In this document: positions 18,949 through 29,110 of the stretch, in pieces
Layout of the letters: every line of letters starts with the position of its first letter
How positions within the stretch are numbered: the first letter of the stretch is position 1
From: Deltaproteobacteria bacterium
GTDB lineage: Bacteria > Desulfobacterota > Binatia > UBA9968
Direction of reading: 5' to 3'
Assembly (NCBI GenBank): GCA_005879605.1
Contig: VBKE01000036.1
Coordinates: 1-52,903, forward strand
DNA: 52,903 nt
Position numbers and translations under genes: made by a program
The notes under the pieces: model-generated
The model's input: the letters and a program-made list of their open reading frames with translations, nothing else
Told to the model about the DNA's origin: nothing
The model's database searches: none

Positions 18949-19488
18949 CTAGGCAGGATAATGTTTTTTTTCTAGGTCGTTCCAAATATTTTGAGCCCGA
19001 AGTAGCAGCTCCGAAACTTCCCTCACCGCCCCTTTACCCCCACTACTTTGAGTCACGTAATGGGCCTCCGACTTGATCCCAGACCACGAGTCTCGAACCG
19101 TGAACGCTAGTCCCACTTTGCGCAATATTGGCAGATCGGCGACATCGTCCCCCATATAGGCAATCTGCTCATCGGTGAGCCGGGTTTTTTGCTTGATCCG
19201 CTTGTAAATATCGGCTTTGTCCTGAACACCTTGGTGCACGATTTTGACCCCAAGCTCTCGTGCTCGATGATGCACGGCCTTGGAGGAGCGGCCTGTAATG
19301 AATCCGACCTCGATGTCTGCGCGTTTCAATTGTGCAATACCCTGACCGTCGCGCACGTCGAATCGCTTGGTCTCGTAGCCGCGATCATCGATGAAAATGC
19401 CCCCGTCGGTAAGCACCCCGTCGACGTCGAGCAGGAGGAGTTTAATCTTTTTGGCCTTGTTCCGGACCTTGAGCGGGATACGTTTCAC
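18949..19488 (-). CDS. kdsC: 3-deoxy-D-manno-octulosonate 8-phosphate phosphatase
   Basis: A 179-residue HAD phosphatase of the KdsC tetrameric type. The nucleophile motif DVDGVLTD is at 21-28, the TGRS motif II near 65, and the acidic MGDDVADLP at 112-120. It makes Kdo from Kdo-8-phosphate. I place the start at GTG 19488, 7 bases after the kdsD stop; longer frames begin inside kdsD and add an unrelated 49-residue stretch. No good ribosome site precedes this GTG, so coupling to kdsD is likely. Confidence 0.92.
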   Translation of the reverse strand: MKRIPLKVRNKAKKIKLLLLDVDGVLTDGGIFIDDRGYETKRFDVRDGQGIAQLKRADIEVGFITGRSSKAVHHRARELGVKIVHQGVQDKADIYKRIKQKTRLTDEQIAYMGDDVADLPILRKVGLAFTVRDSWSGIKSEAHYVTQSSGGKGAVREVSELLLRAQNIWNDLEKKHYPA

Positions 19489-19495
19489 AGGAGGG

Positions 19496-20485
19496 TTAAA
19501 CGATGCCGGCCTTGAGAAGGTCGTGAATGTGTAAGATCCCGATTGGGACCAGATCGCCGGGTCTCTCGACGACAAACAGCGAGGTGATCGGACGTGGCAC
19601 GTTCTCTTCCATTCTTGCGAGGGCTTGCGAAGCAAGGGCGTCTTTCTCGATCGATCTCGGCTTAAGGGACATAATCTCGTCCGCTCTCCTACTCAGAATA
19701 CCGCCACCATGCGTTTGTAGCGCGCGGCGCAGATCACCGTCGGTAATGACTCCGATCAGATTGCCCCGTTTACCGGTCACGCCGGTTATTCCGAAACGCT
19801 TCGATGTGATAACGAGAATTGCCTCTTTCATGGAGGTTTCTTCCCGCACAAGCGGTATATCGGCGTCCCGATGCATCAAGTCCTCGACGCGCAGCAGAAG
19901 CTTCCGCCCCAGAGTCCCCCCTGGGTGGCGCAGCGCGAAGTCTTCCTCCTTGAAGCCTTTCTTCTCTAATAAAATAACGGCAAGGGCGTCGCCAAGAGCC
20001 AGAGCCGCCGTAGTACTCGCCGTCGGCGACAATCCGAGCGGACAGGCCTCTTCCTTTACGCCGGCATCAAGAACGACCTCCGCTGCACGCGAAAGGGTGG
20101 ATCCATGATTTCCGGTCATGGCAATCAGTTTTACCCCTAATCGCCTGAGAATGGGGATCAGCCTTAGGATCTCTTCGGTCTCGCCGCTGTTAGAAATAGC
20201 GAGAACGACATCGTTTTGCATGATCATCCCCATGTCGCCATGATTGGCGTCACCGGCATGGAGAAAAAAGGCCGGGGTGCCCGTGCTCGAGAGCGTCGCC
20301 GCGATCTTGCGGCAGATCAATCCCGACTTCCCCATTCCGGTCACAACCACTTTGCCGCGGCAGCCGTGCAGCAACTCAACGGCCCGGACAAAACTATCAT
20401 CCAGTCGATCCATGAGAGACAAGATGCCCTTCGCCTCGATGTTCAGGACGTCTTTCGCCCGCTGTAACGCAACCGCTTTATTCAT
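19496..20485 (-). CDS. kdsD: D-arabinose 5-phosphate isomerase
   Basis: A 329-residue KdsD/KpsF enzyme converting ribulose 5-phosphate to arabinose 5-phosphate, the first step to Kdo. It has a SIS domain (about 35-175; VTGMGKSG, SNSGETEEI) and two CBS domains (about 210-265 and 275-329). The active-site loop reads HAGDANHGDMG instead of the common HPAEAAHGD. Its start overlaps the kdsA stop. Confidence 0.95.
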   Translation of the reverse strand: MNKAVALQRAKDVLNIEAKGILSLMDRLDDSFVRAVELLHGCRGKVVVTGMGKSGLICRKIAATLSSTGTPAFFLHAGDANHGDMGMIMQNDVVLAISNSGETEEILRLIPILRRLGVKLIAMTGNHGSTLSRAAEVVLDAGVKEEACPLGLSPTASTTAALALGDALAVILLEKKGFKEEDFALRHPGGTLGRKLLLRVEDLMHRDADIPLVREETSMKEAILVITSKRFGITGVTGKRGNLIGVITDGDLRRALQTHGGGILSRRADEIMSLKPRSIEKDALASQALARMEENVPRPITSLFVVERPGDLVPIGILHIHDLLKAGIV

Positions 20486-21318
20486 CGTGCTGAATTGCCT
20501 TTCAGAATCCCGTCGAGCTGCTTGATGACTCGAAGCAACTCCTCGAACTCGTTCAAGGGCAGAGAGTTGGGACCATCGCTCAATGCACGATCCGGATCTT
20601 CGTGGACTTCCATAAAGAGTGCGTCGACTCCAACCGCCACACTCGCGCGTGCCAGTGGAGCGATGTATTTTCTCTCGCCACCGGAAGCCTTCCCTAGCCC
20701 TCCCGGAAGTTGCAGGCTGTGGGTCGCATCGAAAACGACGGGATAACCCAGCTCCCGCATCACCACCAGGGCGCGCATATCGGAAACCAGATTGTTGTAG
20801 CCAAACGAAACCCCGCGTTCAGTCACCAGCAGCTGGTCATTTCCCGTCGAGAGAATCTTTTCAATGACGTTGCGGATGTCCCAGGGGGCTAGAAACTGTC
20901 CCTTCTTAACGTTGACCACCCTGCCAGATCGGGCAACTGCAACCACAAAGTCCGTCTGACGACAGAGAAACGCGGGGATTTGCAGGATATCAATAACTTC
21001 TTTGGCCGGCCCCACCTGCTCTTTCTCGTGTACGTCGGTGAGCACCGGCACCCCAGTTTTCTGTTTTACCTCAGCCAAAATTTCAAGGCCCTTTGCCAAA
21101 CCGGGACCACGAAAGGAACCCAACGAGGAGCGGTTGGCCTTATCGTAGGAAGACTTGAAGATATAAGGGACTCCGACCCGATCCGCCGCTTCTTTGAGCG
21201 CGGCAGCATGTCTCAAGGCAGACTCTCGGCTCTCGATCACGCAGGGACCGGCGATGACGGCCAGAGGTGCTCCAGCACCGATCTCGATACTGCCTACTTT
21301 AACCGGTTTAGCCGCCAT
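20482..21318 (-). CDS. kdsA: Kdo-8-phosphate synthase
   Basis: A 278-residue DAHP-synthase-I family enzyme condensing arabinose 5-phosphate with PEP. The signatures are IAGPCVIES near 22-30, FKSSYDKANRSS near 54-65, and LLVTERGVSFGYNNLVSDM near 164. The Cys in AGPC is compatible with the metal-dependent class, but the class call needs alignment. It lies between pyrG and kdsD. Confidence 0.96.
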   Translation of the reverse strand: MAAKPVKVGSIEIGAGAPLAVIAGPCVIESRESALRHAAALKEAADRVGVPYIFKSSYDKANRSSLGSFRGPGLAKGLEILAEVKQKTGVPVLTDVHEKEQVGPAKEVIDILQIPAFLCRQTDFVVAVARSGRVVNVKKGQFLAPWDIRNVIEKILSTGNDQLLVTERGVSFGYNNLVSDMRALVVMRELGYPVVFDATHSLQLPGGLGKASGGERKYIAPLARASVAVGVDALFMEVHEDPDRALSDGPNSLPLNEFEELLRVIKQLDGILKGNSAR

Positions 21319-21341
21319 GCGTGTCGATCTACCGTAGTGAC

Positions 21342-22997
<1,656 letters not shown>

Positions 22998-23765
22998 TCA
23001 ATTCCTCAACTGGTTCAAATAATTTTTCGCCTTAACTAAATCCTCTGGGGTATCCACTTCCACCGGCCGGTCATCAACTGCGGCAACATAAATTCGATGG
23101 CCGTAGACCAGCGCCCGTAGCTGCTCCAATGACTCCGTCTGCTCGAGCCATGTTGGTCGAAGCCTGGCGAATCTCAAGAGAAAATCCCTTCGGTAAACAT
23201 ATAGCCCGAGGTGACGATGGCCCCAAACTTTTTGATCCGATCTAACTGTGGGGTCGCGGTACGGTGAGACGTCGTTGCGCGGGTAGGGAATCGTTGCGCG
23301 AGAAAAATAAATAGCAAACCCCTTGGCATCCGTGACAACTTTCACAATGTTCGGGTTATGCCATTCGTCCTCGTCGTGAATCGGCGTACAGACTGTCCCC
23401 ATGGGAATCGAGCGGTCGCGGCGCATGGGCCGAACCGCTCGGGTGATCGTCTCTGCCTTAATGAACGGCAAATCGCCCTGCACATTGACGATGCATTCCG
23501 CTTTGATTTTCCGCGCGACCTCCGCCAACCGATCTGTGCCGCTCGCATGATCTTTCGCGGTCATCATCACTTCGCCACCGAAACCCCGAACGGTTTCTGC
23601 TATGCGCTGATCATCAGTCGCGACCAGAACACGATCCAAAACACGAGCTTTCGAGGTGCTCTCATAGACATGTTGGATCATCGGCTTGCCGCCGATTTCA
23701 GCTAATGGCTTTCCCGGAAGACGAGTCGAACCATAGCGCGCCGGGATAATCGCCACAACGGCCAT
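22998..23765 (-). CDS. kdsB: CMP-Kdo synthetase
   Basis: A 255-residue cytidylyltransferase with the nucleotide-binding PARYGSTRLPGKPL near 8-21, the VQGDLPF motif and the late EQLRALVYGHRI stretch. It activates Kdo as CMP-Kdo for transfer to lipid A. It is the first gene of the 13-gene leftward block, with a strong promoter about 115-145 bases upstream. Confidence 0.96.
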   Translation of the reverse strand: MAVVAIIPARYGSTRLPGKPLAEIGGKPMIQHVYESTSKARVLDRVLVATDDQRIAETVRGFGGEVMMTAKDHASGTDRLAEVARKIKAECIVNVQGDLPFIKAETITRAVRPMRRDRSIPMGTVCTPIHDEDEWHNPNIVKVVTDAKGFAIYFSRATIPYPRNDVSPYRDPTVRSDQKVWGHRHLGLYVYRRDFLLRFARLRPTWLEQTESLEQLRALVYGHRIYVAAVDDRPVEVDTPEDLVKAKNYLNQLRN

Positions 23766-23879
23766 AGATTCAATCGATTACAGGTACGCCGGTCCACGGA
23801 AGAAGGGTCATAGCCGAATGCTCGTCCCTAAAAATAAAAAACCGCAATGGCCCTCAGGGAAAGCGCATCACGGAATTTA

Positions 23880-23908
23880 AATATACGCTGAGGCTAGAAT
23901 GGTGTCAA
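23880..23908 (-). promoter_or_regulatory. Strong sigma70-type promoter for the kdsB operon
   Basis: On the minus strand a perfect TTGACA (23908-23903) is followed after exactly 17 bases by TATATT (23885-23880). Transcription would start near 23873, leaving a leader of about 107 bases. In the leader a weak hairpin around CCCTGAGGG is followed by TTTTTTATTTTT (about 23833-23844), a possible attenuator. Confidence 0.75.
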
Positions 23909-24023
23909 TGAGAATCAAAGATGGTTTGCAACTTGACTTCTCGCCATGATGCTGTGGTAGGAGATAAATCAGCTCGTCGTTCTTTAAGGCAAGCGGACAG
24001 CGATTGCCGAAGGAGATGAAAGA

Positions 24024-24941
24024 ATGGCAGACCTGACTAATGTAACAGCTGGCTACGCGACGATCGGACAGGGTGCCGGACCGATGATGGTGACGTGGAA
24101 GGCCGGGTTGTTCAAAAAGCATGGGCTGGAAGTCGGCAGGCCGCTTTTGATGGGTGGAGCAAAAGGGGTTGTGCGGGGACTCATGTCGGGAGAGATTCAG
24201 TTTGGCAATATGGCGGCGCCAGCGCCGTTGAGAGCGATACTAAAAGGCGAAGCCGATTTGGTTTTCCTTACCGGCGGTATCAACCAGCAATTCATTATGG
24301 GCAGACCGGGGATCGAACGCCGCGAGCAATTGGCAGGCAAGAAAATCGGTTTTGTCGGCGATGGCGGTTTGAACGACGCGCTGGTGAATTTTATCATCGA
24401 AAAGTTTGAAGCGACGGGTATTCTGGGCTTACATAAGGAACCCATATCACCCGGCGGCGATAGGGAGATTGAAGCCCTGCTTGGCGGCAATTGCGATGCA
24501 ATCGTTATCACGCCGCCGGAATCTATTTACGCTCAAAGGAAGGGCTGTCATTACTTGGTAGATTTCGCTGAGTACGGCTTGAATTATTCTCTCGGTGGGA
24601 TTGCGGCCCGCCGCGATTACGTTCAGAAGAATCCCGACATCGTCGGGAAGTTCATCAAAGCCTACGTCGAAGGCATGCACCACTATCGCACGGACCGCGA
24701 GTTTACGATCGAGGTCCAAGCCGAGTACAGCGGAATCACGGACCGAAGCGTTGCGGAGGAGACTTACGATCTCACGCAACCGGGAATGCCACCTATTCCC
24801 TATCCCGTTGTTTCCGCCCTCCAGATGTTGCTCAACTTCATGGTAAAGGAAGTCCCGGAGGCGAAACAGGCAGACGCCCGGCAATTCGTCGATGAGCGGT
24901 TTATCCGCGAGCTCGAACAAAGCGGTTTTGTCGCATCCTAG
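24024..24941 (+). CDS. NMT1/SsuA-like substrate-binding protein without signal peptide
   Basis: A 305-residue NitT/TauT-family binding-protein fold. TWKAGLFKKHGLEV near 29-42 is the classic start of lobe 1, ALLGGNCDAIVI lies mid-protein, and the KNPDIVGKFIKAYVEGMHHYRTD helix is typical. Homologues usually bind sulfonates, nitrate-like anions or pyrimidine precursors outside the membrane. Here no hydrophobic leader precedes the domain: MADLTNVTAGYATIGQG begins directly at a start with a strong ribosome site (AAGGAGATG). The protein may be cytoplasmic, or the family may have another role. No permease or ATPase is adjacent. Confidence 0.82.
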   Translation: MADLTNVTAGYATIGQGAGPMMVTWKAGLFKKHGLEVGRPLLMGGAKGVVRGLMSGEIQFGNMAAPAPLRAILKGEADLVFLTGGINQQFIMGRPGIERREQLAGKKIGFVGDGGLNDALVNFIIEKFEATGILGLHKEPISPGGDREIEALLGGNCDAIVITPPESIYAQRKGCHYLVDFAEYGLNYSLGGIAARRDYVQKNPDIVGKFIKAYVEGMHHYRTDREFTIEVQAEYSGITDRSVAEETYDLTQPGMPPIPYPVVSALQMLLNFMVKEVPEAKQADARQFVDERFIRELEQSGFVAS

Positions 24942-24984
24942 CCGGTTCCAAGGCTTAATCGTCATACGCATTGGCGGAAATCGC

Positions 24985-26007
24985 GTGAGGATTCCGAACC
25001 AAATAAGGATTGAATTCGCAGTGACCGTCCTCGCACTGCTGCTCTTTCCCGGAACGTTTCGGACTTTATTCGCCAGTAATGAGGCACTCGTCGAGGGCGC
25101 CAAGCGCGAAGGCGAAATCGTGTTCTATGCTTCGATGAACTTGGGCGAGGCAAATATCCTAATCGCCGAGTTCGAGAAGCGCTATCCATTCGTCAAGGTC
25201 AAACTGAACCGCACCGGCAGCGAAAAGCTTTTAAGCAAAGTTCTGACCGAAGCCAGAGCCAAGAAGCTCTTCGCCGACGTCATTCAGACGGTGGAATTCA
25301 GCATGCATATCTTCAATCGGAGCGGCGTGCTGGCGCGCTACACCGCGCAGGCCGATGCCCTATATCCGAAGAATTTTAAGGAAGCGGGATATTGGACAAC
25401 GGTTTATTACAATCCCTATGTCGTCGCCTATAACACCCGTCTGGTGCCGCCACGGTTGGTTCCCAAAAGTTACGATGACCTGCTGGATCCCAAGTGGAAA
25501 GGAAAGATGATGATGGAGGGCACGAAGGCGGACTGGTTTGCCGGCGTGTTGCAAATCATGGGCCGCGAACGCGGCCTTCAATACATGCACAATCTCGCAA
25601 AGCAGCAGCCGGTGCTGCGAGAAGGACATGAACTCTTGGCCCAACTCGTCGCCGCAGGAGAGGGTTTGCTCGATATTAACATTCCAGCCTCTTCGGCAGA
25701 TCGCATGAAAGAGAAAGGCGCGCCCATCGACTGGACGGCCTTAGGCGCCGCGCCGGCTGTGATGGTCGGAATCGGTCTTTCCTCGCAAGCCGCTCATCCG
25801 AACGCCGCGAAGCTGTTCATCGATTTCGCCTTGTCGCGCGATGGACAAAAAATCCAACAAGGATTTGGCAGACTCGTCGCGCGCGCCGACCTTGCGACGG
25901 AGCAACCTGCGGCGCTAAAAGAAATCAAAATGGTGCCGTTGAATCCGGCACTGGCGGAAAAGCTGGGTGAGTATACACAACAGCTCAGAACGATCTTTGG
26001 CAGTTAA
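24985..26007 (+). CDS. Iron/anion-type extracellular solute-binding protein
   Basis: A binding protein of the FutA/AfuA-like (SBP_bac_6/8) class. GAKREGEIVFYASMN follows a hydrophobic export signal, and PKSYDDLLDPKWKGKM and WTALGAAPAVMVGIGLS are characteristic. It would capture a ferric ion, organic anion or similar ligand in the periplasm. The start is uncertain. GTG 24985 gives 340 residues with a proper basic n-region before FAVTVLALLLF; GTG 25021, with AAGGA upstream, gives a shorter leader. The farther ATG overlaps the preceding gene. No membrane component is adjacent. Confidence 0.8.
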   Translation: MRIPNQIRIEFAVTVLALLLFPGTFRTLFASNEALVEGAKREGEIVFYASMNLGEANILIAEFEKRYPFVKVKLNRTGSEKLLSKVLTEARAKKLFADVIQTVEFSMHIFNRSGVLARYTAQADALYPKNFKEAGYWTTVYYNPYVVAYNTRLVPPRLVPKSYDDLLDPKWKGKMMMEGTKADWFAGVLQIMGRERGLQYMHNLAKQQPVLREGHELLAQLVAAGEGLLDINIPASSADRMKEKGAPIDWTALGAAPAVMVGIGLSSQAAHPNAAKLFIDFALSRDGQKIQQGFGRLVARADLATEQPAALKEIKMVPLNPALAEKLGEYTQQLRTIFGS

Positions 26008-26064
26008 AATATCTTCTTGATAAGCCGAGCAACTTGTGCGTAACAGGTAACCAAGGAGACTACC

Positions 26065-26838
26065 ATGCGTATCATGTTCTTGAATCATTCATTCAAGCGC
26101 CATTCGCCGCAACTGGAAGCTCACATCCAGGAACTGCTTCGGAGCTATGCCTCGCCCGGAACAACCTTTGAGCTCGCTTATCCCGACGATCTCGGCGGGG
26201 GTGAAGTGCTGAGTCTTTTGGAAGAACGGAAGGCCCTGTCGGGCTTGCATCATATCTTGGAAACCCCGGCTTTGGTCCAAAAAGCCATCGAAGCCGAGCG
26301 CCTGGGATTCGACGCCGTCATGCAGAGCAATACGTTCGACCCCGGCGTCGAGGCGAGCCGGCTTGCGGTGCGGATCCCGGTGATAGGTTTATTGCGCGCG
26401 TCACTTCATTTCACCGCCAGCATCTGTGATCGCTTCGGCCTCATCGTTCCCCTGGAGACTCATATTCCTCACACTATGAGATTGGTGCAAACCTATGGCA
26501 TGTCCGCCTTCGTGTCCGGGATCAGGACGGTCGGTCTTTATGACGCCGGCGAGTTGTCAGATTACCATGACATCATCGTCGAGCGCACCGTCGCCGCCGG
26601 CCGCGAGCTCGTCGAGCACGGCGCGCAAGCCATCATTCCACTGGGCGGAAAGATCTACCCCTATGTCGTCACGCCCGGGGAATTGGAACCCTCTATTGGC
26701 GTGCCGGTCGTCAACACGAAAGCCGTAGGCGTGAGCCATGCCGAACTCATGGTGCGGTCAAAGATCAGCCATAGCCAAAAGGCTTATCCTTGGTCTGCCG
26801 GGCTGAGTCCTGAAGCCGTTTCTCAGCGTTCAAAATGA
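26065..26838 (+). CDS. Asp/Glu/hydantoin racemase-fold protein lacking both catalytic Cys
   Basis: A 257-residue protein of the Asp/Glu racemase superfamily, closest in look to hydantoin racemases and maleate isomerase/AMDase-type proteins. The positions that normally carry catalytic cysteines read SNTFDPG (88-94) and IIPLGGKI (190-197). The only cysteine is Cys121 in SICDRFG. Racemisation by the two-Cys mechanism therefore looks impossible, so it may be a decarboxylase, isomerase or binding protein. AAGGAG precedes the ATG. It lies between binding-protein genes and an amidohydrolase. Confidence 0.8.
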   Translation: MRIMFLNHSFKRHSPQLEAHIQELLRSYASPGTTFELAYPDDLGGGEVLSLLEERKALSGLHHILETPALVQKAIEAERLGFDAVMQSNTFDPGVEASRLAVRIPVIGLLRASLHFTASICDRFGLIVPLETHIPHTMRLVQTYGMSAFVSGIRTVGLYDAGELSDYHDIIVERTVAAGRELVEHGAQAIIPLGGKIYPYVVTPGELEPSIGVPVVNTKAVGVSHAELMVRSKISHSQKAYPWSAGLSPEAVSQRSK

Positions 26839-26897
26839 TGGTTTCGAGTCGGTTGTCATGGCAACGGCACAAGAGTAAAGAACTAATTCGTCGGTAA

Positions 26898-26947
26898 GGC
26901 TCTTGGGTCTTGAAATAACCAGAGCCTCTCGATGAGACTCATTTTTT
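26898..26947 (+). terminator. Terminator-like hairpin with competing upstream hairpin
   Basis: GAGCCTC (26922-26928) pairs with GAGACTC (26934-26940), with one mismatch and a 5-base loop, followed by ATTTTTT. An alternative stem, GGCTCT (26898-26903) with AGAGCC (26921-26926), shares bases with the first. The two cannot form together, as in an attenuator. It lies in the leader of the amidohydrolase gene and could also simply end the racemase-like transcript. Confidence 0.5.
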
Positions 26948-26964
26948 CAGAGAGGATACGGGAT

Positions 26965-28062
26965 ATGATCATTGACGGTGACGGGCACTTTTTTGAGACG
27001 GAAGAAATGTTTGAGAAGTACATGGAACCGCCACTCAGAAATTACCGCCCGAGACTGCTCAGCGATGACCAAGGATATAATTTCTGGGTGGTTGACGGTC
27101 AGACTGCCTACAGGAGACCATCCATACGAGGAGCGGGCGCTCCCGGGACGGCCGCGCCTCCGGGGAAGGCAATACAATCGGAGCGCCGCGCGTCCATGGG
27201 CAGTCAGACCTTGACCAACCTGAAAGAGCGGTTGCACGACCTCGACAGAGAGTCCATTGACGTACAGTTTCTCTACCCGAGCTTCCTTTTGCACGTCAAC
27301 GCGTGGCCGGATTGTGTTCTGGCCATGGGAGTTTGCCGAGCCTATAACACGTGGTTGGCGGCGACTTGTGCGCAAGCGCCCGATAGGCTCAAGAGCGTTG
27401 GGGTTGTCTCCCTGCAAGATCCCGAAGGCGCCGCCAAAGAGCTCGCCCGCATCAAAGAGCTCGGCATGTCTGCCGTGATGATCAACGGCACAGCAGGCGC
27501 GCAGCGGCTGGACCACCCTCATCATGATCCGTTTTTCGTCGAGGCGAATCGATTGAAGCTGCCCGTTGCGGTTCACTTCAGCCTGCAATTTCCTGTGGTC
27601 GACAAGCTTTTTGAGCACCATTTTCCGAACCGAGTGTTGGCGGGGATCTTTCCCATCATGGCGGGCCTCACCAGCGTGCTATGTTCCGGACTACTCGATC
27701 GTTTTGAGAACCTAAAGTTCGCCTTTCTTGAGGGAGGAATCAGCTGGGTGCCGGCCCATGTCGAACGCATGGACGACCATTTTGAGAATCCACGCTATGG
27801 CGCCCATGATTTGATCAGCCATCCGCCAAGCGAGTACCTGAAGTCGGGGCGGATTTTCTTTGGCTGCGAGGGGAATGAATCTTTCCTGGGTCGCGTCGTA
27901 GAAGAGGTGGGGGAGGATCTCTTTATGTATTCTTCTGATTACCCGCACGCCGATCGTACCGAAGGGACGGCCCGGTACCTTAAGGAAAGGGACGATATTT
28001 CTTCTGCGGTTCGCCAAAAGCTACTTGAAGATAACGCCCGGCGCTTTTACGAATTATCCTGA
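26965..28062 (+). CDS. Amidohydrolase-2 family metal-dependent hydrolase
   Basis: A 365-residue TIM-barrel protein of the ACMSD/amidohydrolase-2 type. The first metal motif reads DGDGH at 4-8, His204 lies in VAVHFSLQF, and the terminal metal/catalytic Asp325 is in YSSDYPHAD. This family decarboxylates or hydrolyses ring and chain acids. ATG 26965 follows AGAGAGG; an earlier start would run through the hairpin leader. It may act with the racemase-like protein on a compound captured by the binding proteins, but that is inference. Confidence 0.87.
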   Translation: MIIDGDGHFFETEEMFEKYMEPPLRNYRPRLLSDDQGYNFWVVDGQTAYRRPSIRGAGAPGTAAPPGKAIQSERRASMGSQTLTNLKERLHDLDRESIDVQFLYPSFLLHVNAWPDCVLAMGVCRAYNTWLAATCAQAPDRLKSVGVVSLQDPEGAAKELARIKELGMSAVMINGTAGAQRLDHPHHDPFFVEANRLKLPVAVHFSLQFPVVDKLFEHHFPNRVLAGIFPIMAGLTSVLCSGLLDRFENLKFAFLEGGISWVPAHVERMDDHFENPRYGAHDLISHPPSEYLKSGRIFFGCEGNESFLGRVVEEVGEDLFMYSSDYPHADRTEGTARYLKERDDISSAVRQKLLEDNARRFYELS

Positions 28063-28211
28063 CCGTTTCCGGGCTTGGCGGCAATGCAAGCCGGAACATG
28101 AATAAAACCAGGGCCTTCCGGGCGTCACCGGATTGCCCTTGGGGGCGAATTTCGTGGTCCTTTGAAGCATTTCCAAGTCGCTACGTCTAAATAAAGAAAG
28201 GAGGTGATACT

Positions 28212-28637
28212 GTGAAGAACGCACTTAAGGTATTAGTTGTCGCTTTGACTACACTAGCTTTCAGCGGTGTTAGCTTCGCGCAGGAGAAAAAGGCGACTCC
28301 AGCAACTCCGGCGGCTCCGGCAACAGAAAAAAAGTCAGAGATGAAATCCGAGAAGCCGAAGACCACGCGTATCACGGGTGAGGTCACGTCGGTAGATGCC
28401 AAGGCGGGTACGCTGACCGTTAAGGCAAAGGATAAAGAGACCAACCTGACCGCCGATACCAAAGCCAAAGGCGCGCTGGAAAAGGTAAAAGTAGGTGACA
28501 TGGTTAAAGTTTCCTACACCGAAAAGGATGGAAAGATGGTCGCCAGCTCCATAGCTAAGACCGAGACCAAGGCTAAGACAACGAAGCCCGAAGAGAAAAA
28601 GAGCGACATGACGGAGAAGAAGACGGAGAAAAAGTAG
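28212..28637 (+). CDS. Small lysine-rich exported protein
   Basis: 141 residues starting at GTG 28212, right behind a near-perfect ribosome site (AAAGGAGGTGAT). Residues 1-23 are a Sec signal peptide ending SFA|QEK. An Ala/Pro/Thr-rich linker follows (26-40), then a small beta domain (about 52-116; RITGEVTSVDAKAGTLTVKA) like the DUF5666/OB-type folds, and a highly charged Lys/Glu tail. It stands alone with a strong terminator, so it may be highly expressed. Function unknown. Confidence 0.8.
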   Translation: MKNALKVLVVALTTLAFSGVSFAQEKKATPATPAAPATEKKSEMKSEKPKTTRITGEVTSVDAKAGTLTVKAKDKETNLTADTKAKGALEKVKVGDMVKVSYTEKDGKMVASSIAKTETKAKTTKPEEKKSDMTEKKTEKK

Positions 28638-28662
28638 TCTTCACTCGTTCGTCTCGCTTGAG

Positions 28663-28703
28663 AGAGGGATAGCTGGATCACCCGGCTATCCCTCTTTCTT
28701 TTT
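28663..28703 (+). terminator. Rho-independent terminator
   Basis: A perfect 11-bp stem AGAGGGATAGC (28663-28673) / GCTATCCCTCT (28685-28695) with an 11-base loop, followed by TTCTTTTT. It lies 26 bases after the lysine-rich protein stop. Confidence 0.9.
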
Positions 28704-28758
28704 AAAAATGATTGAACGAGAGCTCCTCAACCTCCTATCGTCCACCCGGGACAACAGC

Positions 28759-28786
28759 TTGATTTAGGCCTAATCAATACTATAGA
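28759..28786 (+). promoter_or_regulatory. Candidate promoter for the zinc-ribbon gene
   Basis: TTGATT (28759-28764) and TATAGA (28781-28786) with a 16-base spacer, 58 bases before ATG 28844 and just after the terminator. Confidence 0.5.
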
Positions 28787-28843
28787 ATTTTATTGTCTCT
28801 GGGTGAGGTTCGCTGTGTTCGGTCGCTGAAAGGAGGAGTGGAG

Positions 28844-29026
28844 ATGGACCTGCCGAAATGCCAAAAATGCAATAATGGGCTTCTTATCCCGCTATCGGAC
28901 TATGGGCAGGACGGGGCTTCGGTGGTGTTCAAAGCCTGGGCTTGTACGAATCCCGAATGTGGGTTCTCGCTCCGGGTGGACAAAGGCGAGGTCACTTACG
29001 GAAAGAGAATTGAGCCCAAACACTGA
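28844..29026 (+). CDS. Small zinc-ribbon protein
   Basis: A 60-residue protein with four cysteines spaced as a zinc ribbon: Cys6 and Cys9 (CQKC), Cys34 and Cys39 (CTNPEC). A charged stretch follows (SLRVDKGEVTYGKRIEPKH). It is cytoplasmic, with no signal. I prefer ATG 28844 because GAAAGGAGGAG precedes it; the frame could open 17 codons earlier, but that would run over the ribosome site. Such small ribbons bind nucleic acid or other proteins; the role is unknown. Confidence 0.75.
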   Translation: MDLPKCQKCNNGLLIPLSDYGQDGASVVFKAWACTNPECGFSLRVDKGEVTYGKRIEPKH

Positions 29027-29110
29027 ACGGGCTTATACGACCAGTTACTCTTGATTGAATGCCGCCATTCTAATTATCTCTTCCGCGATCAAAGCGCTAC
29101 CCGGTCACGG

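Noticed and set aside
19489..19635. 49-residue N-terminal extension of KdsC
   Set aside because: It lies inside kdsD in another frame and is unlike KdsC; GTG 19488 gives the family length.
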